The notes: generated by a model not told the origin, from the letters alone. 64,000 nt of DNA from an uncultured Bacteroidota bacterium (GCA_903824665.1 CAIJXT010000015.1:1-64000); one strand, 5' to 3'; positions 26,701 to 34,426 are shown, counted from the first letter of the stretch. Program-made: numbers and translations.

Positions 26701-26949
26701 ATGACCGCAGCAGCAAGGAGACGGCAACTGCAACAATACATCGATAAGGCAGACGGCAAAAAAATCAAATCCATTTTCGAATGTGTTGAGGCTACTCTTG
26801 AGCGCGTTGCTGCATCGCCCTATAACAAGTGGGATGATCCGGATTTTTTGGGAACCATTGACCGGCGAACAAAGGCGCTTGAAGATGGCACCGACAAAGG
26901 ACTGTAGTGGGAGGAAGTGAAACAACAAGCAAGGAAAACTGCGAAATAA
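26701..26949 (+). pseudogene. Addiction-module antitoxin-like gene interrupted by an in-frame TAG
   Basis: The intact part (68 codons, 26701-26904) has the features of the addiction-module component (Unstab_antitox-like) family: a helical start (ARRRQLQQYIDKADGKKIKS), a central WDDPDFLGTIDRR and then DGTDKGL. The frame meets TAG at 26905-26907. Translation continued in the same frame gives WEEVKQQARKTAK and then TAA at 26947. GLSWEEVK-type endings are the hallmark of this family, so the TAG replaces the Ser codon (TCG to TAG is one change). Without the last 14 residues the toxin-binding tail is lost. Either this is a recent nonsense mutation, or the protein is made shorter. Just after, in another frame, PEASIESRTNAVWQYKN resembles the beginning of a ParE-like toxin, but without a start codon or the rest of the protein. 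Confidence 0.6.
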
Positions 26950-27058
26950 AGGGAAGACGAAGCAGGTTACATATCAGCAATACATCATAACAGCAGCAAC
27001 CCCAGAGGCAAGTATAGAAAGTCGCACTAATGCCGTTTGGCAATATAAAAACCACACA

Positions 27059-28123
27059 ATGAGAATCGCCATTTTTTTTCTACTATTTTCAATTGCTATC
27101 CCCAAGCGGACGATTACGACTATTGCAGGCGGCAGGAAGGGCTCTTACAGTGGGGTGGCTGGTGCCGCAACGACAGCGGCTATTGACCAGCCTAATCAAA
27201 TTACACTTGACAAAGCAGGGAACATATATATTGCTGAGTACGGTAACAATGTAATAAGAAAAATAAGCAAGGACGGCATAATCGCCCTGGTAGCAGGCAA
27301 TGGCAAAGCAGGACATACCGGAGATGGTGGTTTGGCACATACAGCAAGTCTCTATGGACCTTGCGATATTGCATTCGACAAATTCGGCAACATGTATATA
27401 GCGGATATGGGGAACAACTGCATTCGCAAGGTGAGTGCGTTAGGGATAATATCTACTGTTGCAGGCATTGGAGAAGCTGGGTTTTCAGGAGATGACGACC
27501 CAGCAGTCAGAGCAAGACTTCATAACCCGATCGCTATTATTTTTGACAATTGGAATAACCTTCTTATCGTGGAACGGGCAAATCATTGCATACGCAAACT
27601 GAGTCCTTCCGGCATAATAACCACCATTGCCGGTGGCACGGCAGGCTTTTCGGGCGATGGCGGGCCGGCTGTCGACGCTTTGATAAATTCTCCAACGGAT
27701 ATTGCTGTAGACTCAAAAGGCAACATCTATATTGCCGATGATAGAAACAACCGTATCAGGAAAATCAGTGTATCGGGGCGAATTTCCACATTTGCAGGCA
27801 CAGGATCTGAAGGGTATGGTAAAGATGGCACCGCAGCTACTAATTGCAGTTTGAACCACCCTTACGGGATATTCGTAGACAGCAAGGATAATATTTACTT
27901 TTCTGACAACGGCAATGCGGTAATTCGCAAAATAGATAACAAGCATATTGTGACCACTGTGGCGGGCACTCCCGGGAAAGCCGGGTATACGGGCGATGGC
28001 GGGCCTGCTCTTAAGAGTGAAATTTCCAACCCGGGAGGGCTTGCAATAGACCAATCAGGGAATTTGCTTTTGGCTGACTTTGGGAACAATGCGGTAAGGA
28101 AGATAACGGGTGTGGGCAATTGA
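27059..28123 (+). CDS. NHL-repeat beta-propeller protein
   Basis: A 354-aa protein made almost entirely of NHL repeats. Units of about 55 residues contain NIYIADxGNNxIRKI and end TVAGxGxxGxxGDGGPA; five to six are visible, forming a six-bladed propeller. The first 15 residues (RIAIFFLLFSIAI) are hydrophobic and could be a short signal peptide, which is unusual because the propeller starts at residue 20 already. Related proteins bind ligands or carbohydrates outside the cell, and no enzymatic role can be read from the sequence. The frame upstream of the ATG is open back to 26921, but that part resembles a broken toxin and not this protein. No T9SS sorting domain is present, although other Bacteroidota NHL proteins often have one, so the gene may be truncated at the 3' end. 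Confidence 0.8.
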   Translation: MRIAIFFLLFSIAIPKRTITTIAGGRKGSYSGVAGAATTAAIDQPNQITLDKAGNIYIAEYGNNVIRKISKDGIIALVAGNGKAGHTGDGGLAHTASLYGPCDIAFDKFGNMYIADMGNNCIRKVSALGIISTVAGIGEAGFSGDDDPAVRARLHNPIAIIFDNWNNLLIVERANHCIRKLSPSGIITTIAGGTAGFSGDGGPAVDALINSPTDIAVDSKGNIYIADDRNNRIRKISVSGRISTFAGTGSEGYGKDGTAATNCSLNHPYGIFVDSKDNIYFSDNGNAVIRKIDNKHIVTTVAGTPGKAGYTGDGGPALKSEISNPGGLAIDQSGNLLLADFGNNAVRKITGVGN

Positions 28124-28472
28124 TCATCTCTGTTATTCTGATTGAAATAGTACTAAAAGGGCTTGTATATCTAAGCATCGGGTGACGAATGAACACAGAG
28201 GCAGGAAAATGCTCTGCTCATTCTAGTCGGCATACAGGCAGATAAATACGGGGTATACTCAAATGAGCGCTTTGATTGGGTCGAGGGTTTACCACCCCGG
28301 CCGTAAAAAAGGCTTCGCTTTTTTACAGCATCCTCCCGCTGAAGGGCGGGACAGGCTCTCCTTGAAAAAAGGAGGGGAGTTTTCCTTCTCGAATGAGCGC
28401 TGTGATCTGGTAAGCAAAAGTTTAGGTTATAACGACGAAAAATGTATTACTATTGAGATACAAGGATATACA
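28124..28472 (+). repeat. Hairpin cluster between imperfect 20-bp direct repeats
   Basis: About 350 bases without a gene of their own. The 20-mer AATGAGCGCTTTGATTGGGT at 28262-28281 recurs as AATGAGCGCTGTGATCTGGT at 28392-28411 (17 of 20). Between them lie three hairpins: GTAAAAAAG/CTTTTTTAC (28303-28326), a CCCGC/GCGGG stem near 28335, and CTCCTT/AAGGAG (28358-28374), which is followed by GGGGAG. The arrangement looks like insertion of a small palindromic element with duplication of the 20-mer. The same frame is open and could be read as an N-terminal extension of the next gene; I do not accept that. Confidence 0.45.
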
Positions 28473-29378
28473 ATGGTAAAATTATTTTTTTGCGTTCCAA
28501 TTTTTACGTTCATTTTTACCAATCACGTTTATTGTCAAGACAATAAGGAACTCGCTGCCTTCTATCGGTTAATGGATAGTGCAAAATACTGTGAAAGAAT
28601 TAGAAACTATGATCAGGCGATTGTCTTTTATGAGCAGTCGCTCACCTATGATCAGTTTGATATTAGTAAAACGGCTTATGGCGCAATGTCGGGCATCTAT
28701 TTTAAGCAACAAAAAATCGAACAATCTGCAGATTATCTTGGCAAATTTATTTTGACATGCGGTCCCGTAGAACATGATTGGTTTGCCTATAATTACAAAG
28801 GAAAAGTTCAAATTAATCTGGATTCATTGAACAGCAAGTTTTCATTGAATTTTTCTGTTTACAGGCAGATCATTAAATTACTTGATGATGATCAATGTGT
28901 ACGCAGGATAATTAAAATTCAGGATCTCGATCAAAATACCTGCAAAACGATATTAGAAAAAAGTGACTCATTGAATTATATCGCTTTAAAATCGGCTATT
29001 ATTTCTATTGGCCATATACCTTCTTTCAGTGAGACCGGCATCCGTTTACAGGGACTATTTACGATGGTTTTGATGAATCATCATTTTCACCGAGATACAG
29101 CATTTTGGGCACCATTATACAGAAAAGCAATAAATGAAGGGAAGATTTCAAACAGGAGTTATGCTTTTCTGATTGACGATCACCTTATTCGCGATTTGCG
29201 ACAAACAAAGCAGTTGTATTGCGAATACCCAAATTTTGCAAACCGAACGCAGTATGGCGAGCCGCTATTTCCCGATAAGTTGGATGATATTAGAGCGTCG
29301 GTTTACTTACCGCCATTATATTTTGCAGCGCAAATCGATAGTTTGACATTACCAAATAGCTACCACAACTTAAAGTAA
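28473..29378 (+). CDS. Secreted TPR-like protein of unknown function
   Basis: A 301-aa protein from the ATG at 28473, which gives a signal peptide (VKLFFCVPIFTFIFTNHVYC followed by QD). The first mature part is a tetratricopeptide-like helix pair (SAKYCERIRNYDQAIVFYEQ and then YGAMSGIYFKQQKIEQSADYL), with a hydrophobic spacing that fits TPR. The rest (about 110-300) is helical and has no recognised domain. Codon use is more AT-rich than in the housekeeping genes of this window. The longer frame starting at 28263 runs through a repeat cluster and would displace the signal peptide, so it is rejected. No partner gene is apparent; the gene stands alone among repeats. Confidence 0.6.
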   Translation: MVKLFFCVPIFTFIFTNHVYCQDNKELAAFYRLMDSAKYCERIRNYDQAIVFYEQSLTYDQFDISKTAYGAMSGIYFKQQKIEQSADYLGKFILTCGPVEHDWFAYNYKGKVQINLDSLNSKFSLNFSVYRQIIKLLDDDQCVRRIIKIQDLDQNTCKTILEKSDSLNYIALKSAIISIGHIPSFSETGIRLQGLFTMVLMNHHFHRDTAFWAPLYRKAINEGKISNRSYAFLIDDHLIRDLRQTKQLYCEYPNFANRTQYGEPLFPDKLDDIRASVYLPPLYFAAQIDSLTLPNSYHNLK

Positions 29379-29390
29379 GTAGCAACCAGC

Positions 29391-29520
29391 ACTGGTCTGC
29401 TGGCTATGCAGCGGGTCTATTGATCAGCTCTGCAGGGTTGGTCGATGGTATGGTTTTGGTGCTACCTAATCCATATCTAAAACATCAAAAAGGGGCCATG
29501 AGGGTCTGGGCTTCTTTTCT
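29391..29520 (+). repeat. Diverged direct repeat, copy 2
   Basis: Second copy of the 26322-26450 element, beginning 13 bases after the stop of the TPR-like gene, in the same orientation. Confidence 0.6.
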
Positions 29521-29642
29521 TTTAAGAACAGAGTGTTCTCTGATATGTTTTGGAGATGTTGAAAGATGGTTGTTTTAATGTTTGTTGAGCATGTGTTTTC
29601 TGCCTATCTACCCGTACTTTTTTTTAAAGTGGAAAAAGCACC

Positions 29643-29732
29643 GGTGGTATGTAAAGATGTTTCTCTGTGCGGCCGCCCACGGGGCTATGCGCTTGATCAA
29701 CATGACAAAACACGAATAGTAATACTTTGCAC
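29643..29732 (+). repeat. 90-bp tandem repeat unit, copy 1
   Basis: Matches 29771-29860 at a constant offset of 128 bases. It starts GGTGGTATGTAAAGATGTTT and ends CTTTGCAC. Resemblance extends about 35 bases further upstream, so the true unit is probably the full 128 bases. Confidence 0.7.
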
Positions 29733-29770
29733 GTCCGCTCGTACCTTTTTCTACAACGAAAAATGTACCT

Positions 29771-29860
29771 GGTGGTATGTAAAGATGTTTCTCTGCGCGG
29801 CAACCCACGGGGCTATGCGCTTGATGCCAATGACAAAACACGAGTAGTAGTGTTTTGCAC
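29771..29860 (+). repeat. 90-bp tandem repeat unit, copy 2
   Basis: Second unit of the tandem pair, about 85-90% identical by eye. It ends GTTTTGCAC. Confidence 0.7.
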
Positions 29861-29880
29861 CAGCAAAGGGTGAGGTCGAA
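29833..29880 (+). repeat. 48-bp dispersed repeat, copy 1
   Basis: ACAAAACACGAGTAGTAGTG... to ...GTGAGGTCGAA resembles 31598-31645 over the same length. It partly overlaps the tandem unit above. Confidence 0.55.
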
Positions 29881-29923
29881 TGATTGTTTTGCTCGGGTCG
29901 CCGCTGTTGGTGAAAAACACCTA

Positions 29924-29986
29924 CAGCGGCTTCGGGATAGTTTTGATACTAAGGAACATTGGTAAACCGATGAACACCAACAATGG
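29924..29986 (+). repeat. 63-bp direct repeat, copy 1
   Basis: Identical to 31528-31590 at 60 of 63 positions (constant offset 1604). It starts CAGCGGCTTCGGGAT and ends CACCAACAATGG. It flanks the outer-membrane protein gene on its 3' side. A hairpin (CCGCTGTTGGTG with CACCTACAGCGG, 29901-29929) overlaps its start. Confidence 0.8.
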
Positions 29987-30004
29987 CAGAATACCTGTAG
30001 CAGC

Positions 30005-31051
30005 TTACTCGGTGTCTTTCTTTTCTTTGGCTATTTTTTTGTGGTTATTTCCTGCACTGATTGATATACCGCCTGTAAGCAAAATGTAGGCATTGGCTGA
30101 CAAGATGCCACTACCCATTCTGTAACCGGGGCGAGAGCCAAACTCTACCTTATAGCACATGGCCATTCCTGCATTTGTTTTGGCCTCCCAGCCAGCACGC
30201 CAGCCCATTGTCTTTATGTCATTAACTGATAGGCTATATTGCTCTGGCAATGTACCTGCCGGGAACTCGTATGTGCCTAGTGCTGACGTGGTATATGTAT
30301 ATGCCACATCTGAGAATCCGGGGTCGCCGCCGGTAAGTATATCTACAAAGAAATTATAGTTGTTAGAGTTGGAAGAAATACCCCTATCGTGGGATAATAC
30401 TACATTTTTTATGGTTCTTACACTTAGCCCCACATAGTAAATGTTCATTTTCATCATGGCTTTAAAACCGTAAACACCTTTGTAGCCCTTGCCGAATCCA
30501 ATCCGTACATTGTTAGTGTCGCTAGTCATGTAAAAACTACGCGAGTCTTCATCCGGTGTTTTTCCCAAACCATCAGGTGCTTCTTCTATAGGTGCTCTGA
30601 ACGATGCTATTCCACCTCTTGCCTGCAACATCGTTTTTTTGATGGCTGGCACTTCTATGCCACTGCTTCTATGAAGCATCTTGCTACCTATAGCTATAGA
30701 AGATGAAGATAATACTACCCTTGCTATTGTGTTTTTGCGAGAGCTAAATAAGTTTAGTGAGCCACCCAATTCTGTAGCTCGTTGTTTGGCTCCAAGATAG
30801 CCTTTCCTGTAATCGAAGGATATACTGCCAAAGCGTCTTGCGTTTATGTCTGCACGCAGTCCATATCCCATAAATGAACTTGTGTTCCAAGTATCTGCTG
30901 TCAACAGATCGAGTGCAACAAATACTGGATGTACCTTGTCCGGGTTGTCTATAAGCACCCTATAGCCTACAGTGTTGTTTGATTTCTTTTGTGCGTAAGT
31001 GATACACATGTTTGCAATAAGCAAACTGCTTAATAGTAGTATTCTCTTCAT
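30005..31051 (-). CDS. Predicted outer-membrane beta-barrel protein, unknown function
   Basis: A 348-aa protein from the ATG at 31051, which gives a signal peptide (KRILLLSSLLIANMCITYAQ). The rest alternates short hydrophobic and polar residues in strand-like stretches (SFMGYGLRADINARRFGSIS, NIYYVGLSVRTIKNVVLS, AYILLTGGISISAG), which suggests an outer-membrane beta-barrel. No family is recognised. It is bracketed by the 63-bp direct repeats at 29924 and 31528, so it could have been moved or duplicated as a cassette. The 62-codon extension to 31237 has no signal peptide character and is rejected. It has no close neighbour on the same strand. Confidence 0.65.
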   Translation of the reverse strand: MKRILLLSSLLIANMCITYAQKKSNNTVGYRVLIDNPDKVHPVFVALDLLTADTWNTSSFMGYGLRADINARRFGSISFDYRKGYLGAKQRATELGGSLNLFSSRKNTIARVVLSSSSIAIGSKMLHRSSGIEVPAIKKTMLQARGGIASFRAPIEEAPDGLGKTPDEDSRSFYMTSDTNNVRIGFGKGYKGVYGFKAMMKMNIYYVGLSVRTIKNVVLSHDRGISSNSNNYNFFVDILTGGDPGFSDVAYTYTTSALGTYEFPAGTLPEQYSLSVNDIKTMGWRAGWEAKTNAGMAMCYKVEFGSRPGYRMGSGILSANAYILLTGGISISAGNNHKKIAKEKKDTE

Positions 31052-31527
31052 TTCTATTATTTTAATGATACAAAAAACAATTAGCCGTAGTGTCTTTTCA
31101 GATATTTTCAATTTAACAGGTGTAGACACAGTACATCTGTTGCAACAAAGGCATCCCCGATAATGGTGCGTTTGTTTTGTATGCACAAAAATGAAAACAA
31201 ACCTGCGGTGTTTATTAAGTAGATATGCGTAAAACACTACGCAAATTCACGTATTGTCTGGACCAGGCAATTCGATGTAGCGTGATTTGGGATCTAACTG
31301 TGAAGTTCAAGGTGCAAAGCACTCAATTGCCCTGATTTCGTTGAGTCTCGTCGCAGAAAAGTTGAATAGACTCAACGATGACGGCGCTAACATCCGGAAC
31401 AACGAGTGCTAAGGAATATCAGTTGGTTGATGAACACCAACAAACCAGAATGATAAATAATTATTAGCAAGCGAGACGCTTGCAGAATTGAGGACGAAGC
31501 GAGACGCTTCGACCAGTGGGACACCAA

Positions 31528-31590
31528 CAGCGGCTTCGGGATGGTTTTGATACTAAGGAACATTAGCAAACCGATGAACACCAACAATGG
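31528..31590 (+). repeat. 63-bp direct repeat, copy 2
   Basis: Partner of 29924-29986, with three mismatches. It lies upstream of the outer-membrane protein gene, so the two copies bracket that gene. Confidence 0.8.
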
Positions 31591-31597
31591 TGGAATT

Positions 31598-31645
31598 ACA
31601 AAACACGAATAGTATTGTTTTGACCCTGCAATGAGTGAGGTAGAA
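31598..31645 (+). repeat. 48-bp dispersed repeat, copy 2
   Basis: Partner of 29833-29880, roughly 80% identical by eye. Relative to the 63-bp repeat its order is reversed compared with the first location, as expected if the two repeats belong to a longer tandemly arranged unit. Confidence 0.55.
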
Positions 31646-31688
31646 CTGCCTAAAATCTGCCCTGCGGGTATGCTACTTTTTTTTACCG

Positions 31689-31696
31689 TACCTTTG
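31689..31696 (+). promoter_or_regulatory. -7 box for the J-domain/KTSC gene
   Basis: TACCTTTG, a full TAnnTTTG match, ends 9 bases before the ATG at 31706. Confidence 0.55.
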
Positions 31697-31705
31697 CCGG
31701 CTATT

Positions 31706-32152
31706 ATGAAAAAAATAATCGGTTACCGCAAATTATTGGGTGTTACAGAAAAGGCTGATCTGGCTGAATTGAAGACTGTGTACCGCAACCTGATGAAGAA
31801 CTGGCACCCTGATAAGTTTCATGATAATGAGACGCTGAAAACAGAGGCAGAAGCCAAGAGCAAGCACATCATAGAGGCGTACCACTTTCTGGTGAGTATT
31901 GCGCCAGAGACGCGCCAGCAAACACTTGCAGCGTATACTACGACTACTACTACATCGGGCGTTATTGATTTTGAATACAAAAACGAAACGTTGCAGATCA
32001 ACTTTATTGACGGCAGCAGCTATGAGTTCTTCGGTGTACCCAAGGCGCTCTACATCAAGCTGCTGAACGCGCCTGCCCTGGGCCGTTTTGCACGCAGGCA
32101 TATCTACAGCTCTTTCCCTTACCGCAATGCGAGCAAGGAAGTAGCGGTGTAG
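31706..32152 (+). CDS. J-domain protein with C-terminal KTSC domain
   Basis: A 148-aa cytosolic protein. Residues 1-70 are a J-domain with the HPD motif in LMKNWHPDKFHDNE, and therefore a likely co-chaperone that stimulates DnaK ATPase. After a threonine-rich linker (TTTTTTSG) comes a KTSC domain (about 88-145): FEYKNETLQINFIDGSSYEF, then VPKALYIKLLNAPALGRFAR and IYSSFPYRNA. In that domain the usual Y-x-F-x-G-V-P and S-x-G-x-F positions are recognisable. The domain's function is not well known; it also occurs alone in phage and bacterial proteins. The ATG at 31706 follows the promoter box directly; the earlier ATG at 31631 lies in repeat sequence. No glycine-rich or zinc-finger part of a full DnaJ is present. 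Confidence 0.82.
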   Translation: MKKIIGYRKLLGVTEKADLAELKTVYRNLMKNWHPDKFHDNETLKTEAEAKSKHIIEAYHFLVSIAPETRQQTLAAYTTTTTTSGVIDFEYKNETLQINFIDGSSYEFFGVPKALYIKLLNAPALGRFARRHIYSSFPYRNASKEVAV

Positions 32153-32169
32153 GTGCGCTGAATACAAAA

Positions 32170-32196
32170 GGCCGGCGGGAGTTAACCCGACCAGCC
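32170..32196. terminator. Decayed terminator hairpin (duplicate of 32426-32454)
   Basis: GGCCGG...CCAGCC with an AGTTAAC loop. It is nearly the same sequence as the terminator of the T9SS gene at 32426-32454, but with a mismatch in the stem. It lies 18 bases after the J-domain gene stop and may still end that transcript. Confidence 0.45.
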
Positions 32197-32220
32197 CTCC
32201 GAAAAACATCAAATTCTTAT

Positions 32221-32280
32221 TTTTACTGCACTGAACGTCACGGATCTTGTCGTGATGTTTTTGTGTAATGACATTATGTA
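32221..32280 (-). pseudogene. Remnant of a T9SS sorting-domain gene tail
   Basis: Translated on the minus strand, these 20 codons read YIMSLHKNITTRSVTFSAVK, compared with YMMSVHMNNRTRAVRFNVVK, the end of the neighbouring T9SS gene. The match continues on the 3' side into the copied terminator (blocks 32153-32280 and 32409-32541). The rest of the gene is missing and the stop codon is lost, so this is the leftover 3' end of a duplicated gene. Confidence 0.65.
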
Positions 32281-32425
32281 GTGGTGTAACCTGATGTTCC
32301 CCCAGGCCTCATACATGATGCGGCGGAATGCCCTGCCTGAGGTCGTTTTGGCCGCAGGGGTGTATCTACTGCTCACCTCCGCATTGCGGGCAAGGAAGGG
32401 GGGCAGGAGTGCGCTGAAAACAAAA

Positions 32426-32454
32426 GGCTGGCGAGGAGTTAACCCCGACCAGCC
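32426..32454 (-). terminator. Terminator of the T9SS/TonB-receptor locus
   Basis: GGCTGG and CCAGCC arms with an AGTTAA-containing loop. On the minus strand it is followed by CTTTTGTTTT. It lies 25 bases after the stop codon of the gene at 32479. Confidence 0.65.
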
Positions 32455-32478
32455 CTCCGTCAAACATGAAAATCTTTA

Positions 32479-34344
32479 TTACTTCACTACGTTGAATCTT
32501 ACGGCTCTTGTTCTGTTGTTCATGTGTACTGACATCATGTATACACCAGCAGCGAGGTCGTTAGTATTGAATTCGAAAGTCTGAGTTCCTTTTGTAACCT
32601 GAGTGTTAGCAACCTGCTTTACAACGCGGCCTGTGATATCCATGATGGCTACATTGATGGTGCAATTGTTTCTTACATCAACAGCTACTGTTGCATTTCC
32701 GTTTACCGGGTTAGGGTATACATTGATACCGCTAGGGATAACGTTGTTGAGGTCTGTAACAGTAGTAGGAGGCGTTACGGGTACATAACAGATTGTATCG
32801 TAATCAGCGTTGTTAGGATCGAATTCGCACCAGCCATTTGTCCAGTTTGTAGCAGATGTAGTAGTACCTGCGAATGCGCCTATGAAATTCACATTGGTGA
32901 AGAATGCATCGCTGGCCTTGCTTGTAGAGAAATTTGGTGGCACAGTAGGCACATTGTAGTTGACAGCACCGCCAGTAGTATCATAGTTGATTGGCATTGT
33001 GGGGTCGAACGGATTTGAGGTAGAATGTGGCGCACTGGCGTTGTAAGATACCGGAGATGTGCTCGTAGGTATCATGTTAGGGTTGGTAAGGTTGAATGGA
33101 TTGGTAAGACGCACGTTTGAAGAAGTAGCGTAGAACTTATTGCCAAAAGCAGCGTTGTAGAAGAAAGACAACGGACCAACGAATGGAGTGAACGGTGTGC
33201 CTGTAGTAGAGTCAGCATTGGTATTGGTAGGTGTAAGGCTACGTGCACCATCTTTTACATATACTACCACCTTTGGTGTGGAACCTGATGGGAAGTTAGG
33301 AGAACCAGCAATGATGTTGTTGCGGAACTGCAACTCGTTTGATGCGATGTTGGCAGTAGTAGAACCGTAGCTTGCAGAAGATTCGTCTATGAGCAATCCA
33401 CATGTCCAGCCAATGAATACGCTATTCAGGATGCTCATGCTGCTACCACGACGGAGGTGTGCACCTGCAGTGTACTGATCGTTGAACGCTGTAGAGGTAG
33501 GGCTAACCAATGGACCTACCAGTGTAGCGTTAGAAACTACTGCTGTAGTCATCTTTGCGTTATCAACCGGAATACCAGAGTAAGTACCAGCAAGGTAGCT
33601 ATCGCTTTCTATTGCTTTAGATCCGCTGTTATCGGCAGAGAACGGGTCTCTGATCGCAGCGATGAACTGCAGCTTGCCGCTGTATGCGTTGTCATTATCG
33701 AAATCGTCATCCCACATACCTACAGATACCAGGTATTTTGCGTTTACAGTACCGCCGAAGAATTCGAAACCATCATCGCCACCGTAAGACACCTGTATGT
33801 GATCTATCTGTGTGCCGTTACCAACACCGCAAAGTGTAAGGCTGTTCACTTCATTGTTTGGAGAAAATGCGATACCACCGTACTCTATACGTACGTAGTG
33901 CATTTCGCCGCTGTTGTCAGCAGGATCTGTACCACCGTAAAATGAACGTGGACCACCTTCTACCTGGCCCTGACCAGCGTTCCAGTTGGTTGGTGCTTTA
34001 CCGCAGATAATAACTCCACCCCAGTCGCCGTAGTCGCGGCTGCCAGCATCCTGATTGGAAGTAAATACGACAGGATTACCGATTGTACCCATTGCCATGA
34101 TCTTAGCACCGCGCTCAATGATCAGTGCACCTTTTGTGTCTTTATCGCCCTTGATGATAACACCCGGATCGATGGTAAGCGTTGCGCCTGCAGTAACGTA
34201 AACATACCCTTTGAGAAGGTATTGCTTGTCGCACGTCCAATGTGTGTTTGCAGAAATACTGTCTTGTACTGTGACAGTGACATAGGCTGATGCGTTGCTG
34301 ATTGCAGCAAAGATCAGGCAGGATAAAAGTAGCATTCGTTTCAT
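32479..34344 (-). CDS. Secreted T9SS protein with parallel-repeat fold
   Basis: A 621-aa protein from the ATG at 34344, with a signal peptide (KRMLLLSCLIFAAISNASAY). Residues 25-450 contain features of a right-handed beta-helix-like surface protein common in Bacteroidota: KGYVYVTAGATLTIDPGVI, then ALIIERGAKIMAMGTIGNPV, and GDWGGVIICGKAP. The C-terminal 80 residues are a type A T9SS sorting domain (VYPNPVNGNATVAVDV... MDITGRVVKQV... LAAGVYMMSVH). It would be exported through T9SS. The gene lies 82 bases downstream of a TonB-dependent receptor gene on the same strand. Such pairs are recurrent, suggesting the surface protein and receptor work on the same, here unknown, ligand. Confidence 0.85.
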   Translation of the reverse strand: MKRMLLLSCLIFAAISNASAYVTVTVQDSISANTHWTCDKQYLLKGYVYVTAGATLTIDPGVIIKGDKDTKGALIIERGAKIMAMGTIGNPVVFTSNQDAGSRDYGDWGGVIICGKAPTNWNAGQGQVEGGPRSFYGGTDPADNSGEMHYVRIEYGGIAFSPNNEVNSLTLCGVGNGTQIDHIQVSYGGDDGFEFFGGTVNAKYLVSVGMWDDDFDNDNAYSGKLQFIAAIRDPFSADNSGSKAIESDSYLAGTYSGIPVDNAKMTTAVVSNATLVGPLVSPTSTAFNDQYTAGAHLRRGSSMSILNSVFIGWTCGLLIDESSASYGSTTANIASNELQFRNNIIAGSPNFPSGSTPKVVVYVKDGARSLTPTNTNADSTTGTPFTPFVGPLSFFYNAAFGNKFYATSSNVRLTNPFNLTNPNMIPTSTSPVSYNASAPHSTSNPFDPTMPINYDTTGGAVNYNVPTVPPNFSTSKASDAFFTNVNFIGAFAGTTTSATNWTNGWCEFDPNNADYDTICYVPVTPPTTVTDLNNVIPSGINVYPNPVNGNATVAVDVRNNCTINVAIMDITGRVVKQVANTQVTKGTQTFEFNTNDLAAGVYMMSVHMNNRTRAVRFNVVK

Positions 34345-34426
34345 AATCGTTTGTTTGATTTTGGGCAAAATTATTACCGGCAGGTTACGAGGGGGTTACG
34401 CCGATGTTAGCAGATTGTGACTTTAA

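Larger units (their letters stand above)
31052..31688. other. Repeat-bearing intergenic region
   Basis: About 640 bases without a gene. It contains a degenerate copy of the 63-bp repeat near 31411-31450 (CTAAGGAATATCAGTTGG... GATGAACACCAAC) and two short palindromic segments, AGCGAGACGCTT, at about 31470 and 31498. The full repeat copies lie at 31528-31590 and 31598-31645. Confidence 0.55.

Noticed and set aside
29566..29847. A 93-codon frame across the tandem repeats
   Set aside because: It arises from the repeat units themselves, is not continued in both copies, and has no recognisable family.
29600..31650. Possible CRISPR array in the repeat-rich region
   Set aside because: Repeats are long, imperfect, few and unevenly spaced, without regular spacers, and no cas genes are present.
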